Source of the DNA: Halobacteriales archaeon QS_9_67_15
GTDB taxonomy: Archaea > Halobacteriota > Halobacteria > Halobacteriales > Haloarculaceae
Length of the DNA: 7,026 bases
Assembly: GCA_003023165.1 (NCBI GenBank)
Contig: PXSD01000122.1
Span: 1 to 7,026 of the forward strand
Direction of reading: 5' to 3'
The stretch's first letter is position 1; each line of letters begins with the position of its first letter. The notes below the pieces were generated by a model. The model was not told where the DNA came from. It searched no databases and saw nothing but the letters and a program-made list of their open reading frames with translations. This document shows, one piece after another, positions 1 to 4,858 of the stretch. Both the position numbers and the translations under genes were made by a program.

Positions 1-53
1 TCGGTGTCGCCCGAGCGCCCGTCTGCCGTCGGCCGGTCCGTTTCGTCTGTCAT
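1..53 (-). CDS. N-terminus of an unidentified acidic protein (cut by left edge)
   Basis: An ATG on the minus strand at 53-51 opens a frame that stays open to the window edge and gives MTDETDRPTADGRSGDT. Only 17 residues are visible. They are hydrophilic and rich in Asp, Glu and Thr, typical of the disordered acidic N-termini of haloarchaeal cytoplasmic proteins. There is no signal peptide or recognisable domain, so no function can be given. A TATA-like stretch at 93-102 and a perfect 12-bp palindrome at 82-93 lie upstream in the orientation expected for its promoter, which supports this start. The frame could still be chance, since so little of it is present. Confidence 0.5.
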   Translation of the reverse strand, partial: MTDETDRPTADGRSGDT

Positions 54-81
54 ACTGTTCGTCCGATCACGACGAGGTTGA

Positions 82-93
82 CCGTCCGGACGG
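82..93. promoter_or_regulatory. Perfect 12-bp palindrome, possible operator
   Basis: CCGTCCGGACGG is identical to its own reverse complement. It sits directly downstream of the TATA-like box in the direction of the left-edge gene, between that box and the expected transcription start. A dimeric repressor bound there would block initiation. A related half-site, CGGACGG, recurs at 103-109 on the other side of the box. Short GC palindromes also occur by chance in DNA this GC-rich. Confidence 0.3.
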
Positions 94-102
94 ATAGCTT
101 TT
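93..102 (-). promoter_or_regulatory. Candidate TATA/BRE region for the left-edge gene
   Basis: On the minus strand this reads AAAAGCTATC, an A/T-rich island in GC-rich DNA preceded by purines that could act as a BRE. Its centre is about 44 bases from the ATG at 53, so transcription would start near 70 and leave a leader of roughly 15-20 bases. The box is a weak match and the assignment rests on position and composition only. Confidence 0.35.
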
Positions 103-165
103 CGGACGGCGTTCGGAGTGGTGTTTAGTTTAGTTGTGAGTCAGCTGGAGCAGCGGCGAACAGCG

Positions 166-263
166 TGAAAGCCCCGACGCGTTCGACTCCTGCGACTCGC
201 TGCGCTCCTCACTGCGTTGCGGTGCTTGCGTCGTCTCGTACGTCGAACGCGTCGCCCCTTTCA
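166..263 (+). repeat. Hairpin unit A of the inverted-repeat element
   Basis: Order of parts: TGAAAG (166-171), CCC (172-174), stem CGACGCGTTCGAC (175-187), a 54-base interior (188-241), the perfectly complementary stem GTCGAACGCGTCG (242-254), CCC (255-257) and CTTTCA (258-263). TGAAAG pairs with CTTTCA. The two CCC blocks face each other as a symmetric unpaired bulge inside an otherwise continuous helix. The interior contains CGCTGCGCTCCTC (198-210) and TGCGGTGCTTGCGTC (218-232), both shared with unit B. AACAGC at 159-164 just before the unit is also shared with unit B. The pairing is read directly from the sequence. Whether it acts as RNA or as DNA is unknown. Confidence 0.75.
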
Positions 264-307
264 GTCCCACCCGTGTCGGCTCACCAGTTAGTCTGGGCGG
301 GCGGGAC

Positions 308-416
308 TGAAAGGGGCCGTCCGCTCCGAGAAGACGGGTGACGCAAGCACCGCAGCCGAGCGAAGCGAAGCGAGGAGCGCAGCGAACCCCTCGACCGGAG
401 CGGACGGGGGCTTTCA
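308..416 (-). repeat. Hairpin unit B of the inverted-repeat element
   Basis: Read on the plus strand: TGAAAG (308-313), GGG (314-316), stem CCGTCCGCTCCG (317-328), a 67-base interior, complementary stem CGGAGCGGACGG (396-407), GGG (408-410) and CTTTCA (411-416). On the minus strand it has the same layout as unit A, with CCC bulges. The 12-bp stem differs from that of unit A at many positions yet is still perfectly paired. The interior carries the reverse complements of the unit A words, GAGGAGCGCAGCG (372-384) and GACGCAAGCACCGCA (340-354), plus a short GCGAA iteration around 359-372. Unit B is about 11 bases longer than unit A, all of it in the interior. Confidence 0.75.
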
Positions 417-497
417 GGCTGTTTCCAACGACTTTCTCGGGCGCAGTTATTTCACTAAACACGACCGCGTTCGGCACGTATTGATCGACCGAATCGG

Positions 498-2159
498 TCA
501 CTCAGAGACCGTGAACGTTCCCACCTGCTCGTCGCTCTCCGCGAAGCCGTAGCGGACCGCCTTCGTCCGGACGGTCGTCTCGCCCTCGGGCAGACAGACC
601 GGTCCGGTGTAGAGCCGCCACTGCGGGTCGGTCCCGTCGCTTTCGACCGACTGGTCGGCGAGCGCGTAGCTCACGGACGCCCCCTGGGTGGCGCAGTAGA
701 GCGACAGGGTCGCCGGTCCGTCGACCGCCAACCCGTCCGTTCGCGCGCGTCGCTCGCGATGGTCGGGCGCGTTGACCACGAACCGCGGCGCGGCCGTCTC
801 GGGCTGTTCGCCGCCCCGGTATCGCTCCCACACCATCTCGGCTTCGGACCGGTCGCCGGCGTCGCCGACCCGGTCGCGCCACTCGTCCAGCGCGTCCCGG
901 AATCGCTGGAGCGTGTCCGCGTAGTCCGGATTCTCGGCGAGGTTCTCGACCTCGTGGGGGTCGGTCCGGCGGTCGTACAGTTCCTCCGCGGGTCGGCGGG
1001 CGTCGAACCACTGCTCGGCCCCCTCCAACTCGCCGGCGGCTGACCGCACCAGGATCTCTCGCATCACCGGATGGCGGTTCCGGAAGGGGACCCACTGGCG
1101 GTAGGGCGTCCCCGGCCGGTAGTGGCGGAGGTAGGTGAATCGGTCGTCCCTGACCGCCCGGACCATGTCGTAGGTCTCGTCGTAGCGGTCGCGCGTGGCG
1201 AACGCGTAGGAGCGTCCCGTTGCGTCGGGACCGAAAAAGGGGCGACCGTCGGTGTATTGGGGCACGTCCAGCCCGCAGACCGAGAGCATCGCCGGCCCCA
1301 GGTCGACGAGACTCACGACGCGGTCGTCGACGGTTCCGCCCTCGACCTCGCCGGGCCAGCGGACGATCAACGGGACGTTTACCCCGGCATCGTAAGGCCA
1401 CCGCTTGCCGCGCGGGAGTCCCTCGCCGTGGTCGCTCCAGAGCACGACGACCGTCTCCTCGGCCAGTCCGTCCGCGTCGAGGCGTTCGAGGAGGTCGCCC
1501 ACCCACGCGTCCGAGCGAGCGACGTTGTCGTACTGCCGGGCGATGGCGAGACGAGTCATCTCGGTGTCGGGCAGATACGGCGGGACGTCGACGGCGTCGG
1601 GGTCGGTGTCGGGGTCCGCGACACTCCCCCCGAACTGGTCGTCGGTGCCGGGCTCCGTGGGGTCCCATTGGCCGCTCTCGTGAGTGACGCCGTTGGTCAC
1701 CATCGCGAAGAACGGCTGGTCGACGTCTCTGGCGTCGTCCCACCAGCCGGCGCCGTCGCCGTGGTGGTCCCACAGTGTGTGCGGTTCGCCGAACTGGTAG
1801 TCCGCCTTCGAGTCGAGCGTGCAGTAGTACCCCGCACGTCTGAACAGTTCCGGGATGGCCGTGACGTAGTGGGGCGGGACGGCCTCGTACGGCGTCGGGA
1901 GTTCCGGCGCGTCGTCGTTGGTGTGGGTCGTCCGCATGTGGTGCGCGCCGATGGCGGCCTGGTGACAGCCGGTCATCACCGCCGCGCGACTGGGCGCACA
2001 GACCGGTGCCGTCGCGGCGGCCGCCGGATAGCGCCGTCCGTCGGCGGCGAGGCCGTCGACGTTCGGGGTCCTGGCGAGGTCGTCGCCGTAACAGCCGAGC
2101 CGTGGGCTGGTGTCTTCCATCGCGATCCAGAGCACGTTCGGCCGGTCGGCCCCGGGCAT
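498..2159 (-). CDS. Sulfatase, heparan-N-sulfatase-like, with C-terminal chitobiase-type domain
   Basis: A 553-residue type I (formylglycine) sulfatase that should hydrolyse a sulfate ester or sulfamide. The sulfatase motif C-x-P-S-R is complete (C54 to R58, in APVCAPSRAAVMTG). C54 would be oxidised to formylglycine by a maturation enzyme not encoded here. Metal site candidates are E15-D16 near the N-terminus and D243-H244 in WSDHGEG. The block IGAHHMR (about 70-76), SKADYQF (117-123), VTHES (158-162) and K252 resemble the SGSH-like sulfatases common in Planctomycetes. Residues about 481-553 look like a CHB_HEX_C-type beta domain (LYTGPV, RTKAVRYGF). There is no signal peptide, so the protein is probably cytoplasmic. 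The ATG at 2159 sits next to the conserved first strand NVLWIAMED. Substrate is not deducible. It follows the ferritin-like gene on the same strand after 111 bases, with a weak promoter of its own. Confidence 0.92.
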   Translation of the reverse strand: MPGADRPNVLWIAMEDTSPRLGCYGDDLARTPNVDGLAADGRRYPAAAATAPVCAPSRAAVMTGCHQAAIGAHHMRTTHTNDDAPELPTPYEAVPPHYVTAIPELFRRAGYYCTLDSKADYQFGEPHTLWDHHGDGAGWWDDARDVDQPFFAMVTNGVTHESGQWDPTEPGTDDQFGGSVADPDTDPDAVDVPPYLPDTEMTRLAIARQYDNVARSDAWVGDLLERLDADGLAEETVVVLWSDHGEGLPRGKRWPYDAGVNVPLIVRWPGEVEGGTVDDRVVSLVDLGPAMLSVCGLDVPQYTDGRPFFGPDATGRSYAFATRDRYDETYDMVRAVRDDRFTYLRHYRPGTPYRQWVPFRNRHPVMREILVRSAAGELEGAEQWFDARRPAEELYDRRTDPHEVENLAENPDYADTLQRFRDALDEWRDRVGDAGDRSEAEMVWERYRGGEQPETAAPRFVVNAPDHRERRARTDGLAVDGPATLSLYCATQGASVSYALADQSVESDGTDPQWRLYTGPVCLPEGETTVRTKAVRYGFAESDEQVGTFTVSE

Positions 2160-2183
2160 ACCGGATGAGCGCTCGCTGGTCCC

Positions 2184-2191
2184 CTAAGCGT
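2184..2191 (-). promoter_or_regulatory. Weak TATA-like box before the sulfatase
   Basis: On the minus strand the sequence CGCTTAGG lies centred about 27 bases upstream of the sulfatase ATG, the spacing of a leaderless haloarchaeal promoter. The box is poor in A/T. Read-through from the ferritin-like gene 111 bases upstream is an alternative. No Shine-Dalgarno motif is visible before the ATG, which agrees with leaderless initiation. Confidence 0.3.
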
Positions 2192-2270
2192 TGGTGCGGC
2201 ATCGGCAAGCGAACCGCTGGACCGGCGTCGGGGCGCGGTCCACTGACGAACGTCGGCGAGCGACCGCGAC

Positions 2271-2927
2271 TCAACAGACCGGTTTCGGGTCGACGCCCAT
2301 CGCTTCGAGCGCGTCGACGTACGCCCCGTAGGCCGCGCCGACCACGCGCTCGGCCGCTCGCCGGGCGCGCTCCCAGTCGTCGTCCGACCCGCAGGCGGCG
2401 TCGAGCAGTTCGACGCCCTCGTCGAGTCGGTCCCCCGAGTCGGCCCGGAGGTCCCGCGCCAGTTCGGCCCGCCGCTCGTCGGCCTCGTTGACGAAGAAGT
2501 TCACCACCTGCAGGCGCGTCCGGTCGGCGACGAGCGGGCGGCCGACGAACGCGGCCGCGAGGCGTTCGACGGTCCCGTCGCAGTCGGCCAGCACGTCATG
2601 GAGCGGGTCGTCTGCGGCGTCGATCACGTCGGCGGCGTCCGCGTCGTCGTTCGGCAGGGCGGCCAACGAGTCGACGACGCGGTCGAAGTGGTCGGCCTCT
2701 CGCTCGGCGGCGGTCCCGAAGGCCGTGGCCGGGTCGCCGACCCCTTCGTCCGCCCACGCGCCGAACGTGTCGCGACCGCTCGCGGCCGACTCGGCGACGG
2801 TCCGGAGGACCGGTGCGCGTTCGAGGTCGGCACCGGTGGCCGCGACGAGGTACTTGTCTGACCCCAACCGGTCGAGTTGGGTCGCCCGGCCGTCGCGGAC
2901 CGCCTCGACGAGTTCCTGACCGTTCAT
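2271..2927 (-). CDS. Rubrerythrin/ferritin-like family protein
   Basis: This 218-residue, acidic, largely helical protein resembles a haloarchaeal family annotated as rubrerythrin family protein, and from memory sometimes as transcription antitermination protein. Visible family features are an N-terminal RLGSDKYLVAATG (20-32), an E-x-x-H pair at E77/H80 in a helix (EREADHFDRVV), FFVNEADERR in the second half, and the C-terminal tail MGVDPKPVC. A ferritin-like di-iron site needs two Glu plus two E-x-x-H half-sites. E46 could serve the first, but the second half shows ERRAE and ERVV with no His, so metal binding may be incomplete. It lacks a rubredoxin-type iron domain. It starts at the ATG at 2927, about 29 bases from a clear TATA box, and shares that region with the divergent plus-strand genes. 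A peroxide or iron-related role is inference. Confidence 0.7.
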   Translation of the reverse strand: MNGQELVEAVRDGRATQLDRLGSDKYLVAATGADLERAPVLRTVAESAASGRDTFGAWADEGVGDPATAFGTAAEREADHFDRVVDSLAALPNDDADAADVIDAADDPLHDVLADCDGTVERLAAAFVGRPLVADRTRLQVVNFFVNEADERRAELARDLRADSGDRLDEGVELLDAACGSDDDWERARRAAERVVGAAYGAYVDALEAMGVDPKPVC

Positions 2928-2952
2928 ACCAGTCCGTTCGAGCGGCGAACGG

Positions 2953-2962
2953 GTATATGTAC
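2953..2962. promoter_or_regulatory. TATA box of the ferritin-like gene, possibly bidirectional
   Basis: GTATATGTAC on the plus strand (GTACATATAC on the minus strand) is one of the few A/T-rich islands in the window. Its centre lies about 29 bases before the minus-strand ATG at 2927, a good leaderless promoter spacing. On the plus strand the nearly symmetric box would place a start near 2984, just before the short ORF at 2990 and the broken regulator. One box may therefore serve both directions. Confidence 0.6.
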
Positions 2963-2989
2963 GGTCACCTCGGGTTCGCCGCCGGGGCG

Positions 2990-3040
2990 ATGCCGTTCGT
3001 CAGCAGCGACGGGGTCGTCCCGCCGGAGGACCAGCGATGA
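2990..3040 (+). CDS. Possible 16-residue leader ORF before the broken regulator
   Basis: The ATG at 2990 opens MPFVSSDGVVPPEDQR and a TGA at 3038-3040 that overlaps the next gene's ATG as ATGA, a layout typical of translational coupling. The ATG lies about 33 bases after the centre of the plus-strand reading of the TATA box, so a transcript would carry a leader of only a few bases. The frame is also open further upstream (ATG at 2957, adding MYGHLGFAAGA), but that start overlaps the TATA box. It may be a leader peptide, the tail of a lost gene, or chance. I recognise no homologue. Confidence 0.3.
   Translation: MPFVSSDGVVPPEDQR
3025..3030 (+). promoter_or_regulatory. Shine-Dalgarno motif for the regulator start
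   Basis: GGAGGA ends six bases before the ATG at 3037 and matches the archaeal anti-Shine-Dalgarno sequence well. Most other genes in this window lack such a motif. It indicates that the regulator was translated from a leadered message, consistent with a transcript starting near 2984, and it fixes 3037 as the start. Confidence 0.6.
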
Positions 3041-3395
3041 CCGAACCGGAAGCTCGGACCCGGATCGCCGACCACATCACCGAACACCCGGGCGTCTACT
3101 TCAGCGAACTCGTCCGCGGACTCGACCTCGCTCCCGGGCAGGTGCAGTACCACCTGCGGCAACTCGGCGACCGCGTGGTCGCGGCGGAGTTCCACGGCCG
3201 GACGCACTGCTACCCGCCCGACTGCGAACCGACCTCGACATCGTCGGGAAGCGACGCGACGAGCGTGGGCGCGTGACGCTCGTGCTCGAACGGCCACAGC
3301 GGACCGCTCGCCTGCTCCGGACGGTCGAGTCGTCGCTCCCGGAGCGGCTGGTCGACCGGTTCACACGGCTCGTCGACAGCCTGATCGCCGAGTAG
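3037..3395 (+). pseudogene. Winged-helix transcriptional regulator, broken by internal deletion and frameshift
   Basis: The first frame (3037-3276) encodes 79 residues. Its first 62 form a winged-helix domain (VYFSELVRGLDLAPGQVQYH, then GRTHCYPPD), after which the frame runs into unrelated Ser/Thr-rich residues. The matching C-terminal part lies in another frame from about 3222 to 3395: DIVGKRRDERGRVTLVLERP, then a helical end containing ERLVDRFTRLVDSL. Intact haloarchaeal relatives, from memory about 165-175 residues, carry two winged helices. Joined, these parts give only about 115-120, so roughly 50 residues including most of the second winged helix are missing, and the junction is out of frame. 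If it is a simple deletion, its length leaves remainder one on division by three. The 79-residue product might still bind DNA through the first domain, but the dimer-forming C-terminus is lost. The intact target is unknown. The adjacent iron genes are one candidate by position only. Confidence 0.8.
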
Positions 3396-3473
3396 CGGTC
3401 GCGAGACGTGAAGGCGGGCGGTTTCGAGACGTCGACCAGAACCCCCTTGTCCGACCAGTCGCTAGAAGCGCCT

Positions 3474-4781
3474 ATGCCACCACGCCGCTCGCGGGGCGTC
3501 TCCCGCCGCGACTTCGTGAAGGCCGCGGTCGCCATCGGCGGTGCCTCGGCCCTCTCGGCCTGTCTCGGCCGCGAGGACCCGGACCTCCCCGGTGGGCCCG
3601 ACGACCTCTCGGCGCTGCCCGACCGCCAGCACGCTTGGAACGACGCGCTCGCGACCGACGACCACGGCAACCACGTCCCGCCGCGCCACCACCTCCTCCT
3701 GTACCTCGACTACGCCGGCGACGGCACGCCGACCGACGACGACCGCGACACCGTCGAGACCGCGCTCCGGTCGCTCGAACACGCATACCCGCGGAGCACG
3801 GACGACGGTGACGTCGGCCTCCTGTTCACGGTCGGCTACGCGCCGGCGTACTTCGAGCGCTTCGACGAGGCCCTCCCCGAGCGCGTCGACCTGCCGGCGC
3901 CCGAACCGCTCGCGCCCTTCGAGGACCCGACGCCGGACGAGCCCGACGCCGTCGTCCACCTCGCGAGCGACTACGGGTCGGTCCTCCTCGCCGCCGAGGA
4001 GGGGTTGCTCGGCGAGGCGACCGAGGTGAACGGGCGCGAGCTGGACGCCACGTTCGAGGGCGTCTTCGAGCGCGCCGCGCTGGCGGGGGACGGCCCGAAC
4101 CGCCGGACGGGCTTCATCGGCGAGGGCTTGCCAGCCGAGAACCAGGACGTGACCGGGATCCCGGACTCCGAGCCGGTCTCCGAGGACTCGCCGCTGTACA
4201 TGGGCTTCGAGTCCGGCTTCGAGAAGACCCAGGCCACCGAGGACCGCGTCACCATCGACGGGGGACCGTTCGCCGGCGGAACGACCCAGCACGTCTCGAC
4301 GATGCACCTGAACCTCGACCAGTGGTACGAACAGGACACCCGCTACCACCGCGAGGCGACGATGTTCTGTCCGGCCCACGCCGACGAGGACCGCATCGAG
4401 GGCACCGGGGAGAACCTCGGCGACACCAGCGGCGTCGGTGCCTGCGCCGCCGGCGTCGAGGAAGACGCCCGCGAGAAGGGAGTCGTCGGTCATGCCCAGA
4501 AAAACGCCCGCGTCCGCGAGGACGGCCGGCCGGTCATCCTCCGGCGGGACTTCGACTCGACGGACGGCAACCAGGCCGGACTGCACTTCCTCGCGCTCCA
4601 GCAGGCAGTTTCGGACTTCGTGGCGACCCGCGAGGCGATGAACGGCTCCGACGTGGCGGACGAGGCCGCTGTCGGCCAGCGCGCGAACAACGGCATCCTC
4701 CAGTACATCAACGTCCGCCGTCGCGGCAACTATCTCCTGCCGCCCCGCGAGTCACGCGCGCTCCCGACGCCGTCGGCGTAG
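3474..4781 (+). CDS. Tat-exported DyP-type haem peroxidase-like lipoprotein
   Basis: A 435-residue protein from the ATG at 3474. A GTG at 3408 would add 22 residues before the signal, so I prefer the later start. SRRDFVKAA (residues 10-18) is a twin-arginine signal and LSAC ends in a lipobox Cys at 30, so the mature protein should be lipid-anchored outside the membrane. The C-terminal half matches the DyP/EfeB fold: GHAQKNARV with the probable haem-ligand His340, then ILRRDF with the distal Arg pair 357-358, then AGLHFLALQQAVSDFV. The usual DyP motif G-x-x-D-G is replaced by GFIGEG at 213-218, which may alter peroxidase chemistry. C299 and C324 flank an inserted acidic segment. From memory this corresponds to the haloarchaeal DUF7405-type family. 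It precedes the P19-type gene by 77 bases, suggesting a joint role in iron acquisition comparable to EfeB. No strong TATA box precedes it. Confidence 0.82.
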   Translation: MPPRRSRGVSRRDFVKAAVAIGGASALSACLGREDPDLPGGPDDLSALPDRQHAWNDALATDDHGNHVPPRHHLLLYLDYAGDGTPTDDDRDTVETALRSLEHAYPRSTDDGDVGLLFTVGYAPAYFERFDEALPERVDLPAPEPLAPFEDPTPDEPDAVVHLASDYGSVLLAAEEGLLGEATEVNGRELDATFEGVFERAALAGDGPNRRTGFIGEGLPAENQDVTGIPDSEPVSEDSPLYMGFESGFEKTQATEDRVTIDGGPFAGGTTQHVSTMHLNLDQWYEQDTRYHREATMFCPAHADEDRIEGTGENLGDTSGVGACAAGVEEDAREKGVVGHAQKNARVREDGRPVILRRDFDSTDGNQAGLHFLALQQAVSDFVATREAMNGSDVADEAAVGQRANNGILQYINVRRRGNYLLPPRESRALPTPSA

Positions 4782-4827
4782 TCGCGCCGCGGTCCGCCGA
4801 CCACGCGTTCGAGCGCTCAACCAGAAA

Positions 4828-4839
4828 CCGTATTTAAAT
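4828..4839 (+). promoter_or_regulatory. Strong TATA promoter of the P19-type gene
   Basis: CCGTATTTAAAT is the most A/T-rich promoter-like box in the window and contains TTTAAA. Its centre is about 25 bases upstream of the ATG at 4859, the standard spacing for a leaderless haloarchaeal transcript. AGAAACCG just before it could act as the BRE. The P19-type gene can therefore be transcribed independently of the peroxidase gene upstream. Confidence 0.75.
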
Positions 4840-4858
4840 CAAGCCGATAGGAGCAGGC

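Larger units (their letters stand above)
121..462. repeat. Composite inverted-repeat element made of two hairpin units
   Basis: This 342-base element fills most of the gap between the sulfatase stop and the left-edge gene. It is bounded by GTGTTTAGT (121-129) and its exact reverse complement ACTAAACAC (454-462). Inside are two homologous hairpin units in opposite orientation, unit A (166-263) and unit B (308-416). Their inner edges match over about 18 bases: CCCCTTTCAGTCCCACCC at 255-272 against the reverse complement of 299-316, with one mismatch. The open frame on the minus strand at 130-501 shows no protein-like composition and I do not regard it as a gene. The element could be a small non-autonomous mobile element, a pair of structured RNA genes, or a bidirectional processing or termination structure. 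No transposase is nearby. From memory, similar TGAAAG/CTTTCA-bordered repeats occur between genes in other haloarchaea. Confidence 0.75.

Noticed and set aside
121..462. CRISPR array or insertion sequence
   Set aside because: There are only two units, in opposite orientation, with no regular spacers. No transposase gene or clear target-site duplication is visible, so only a generic inverted-repeat element is claimed.
130..501. A 123-codon minus-strand open frame across the inverted-repeat element
   Set aside because: It is read through the hairpin repeats, has no acidic bias typical of haloarchaeal proteins, and its sequence is explained by the repeat structure.
1071..2168. A 365-codon plus-strand open frame antisense to the sulfatase
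   Set aside because: It is a Val/Arg/Gly-rich antisense shadow without recognisable domains or a convincing promoter.
502..2274. A 590-codon minus-strand open frame overlapping the sulfatase
   Set aside because: Its translation is dominated by Arg and Pro with no family motif, while the overlapping frame encodes complete sulfatase motifs.
3402..3432. Direct repeat CGAGACGT (3402-3409 and 3425-3432) before the peroxidase gene as a regulator site
   Set aside because: The 8-base words are short and expected by chance in this composition, and no clear TATA box lies nearby to give them context.
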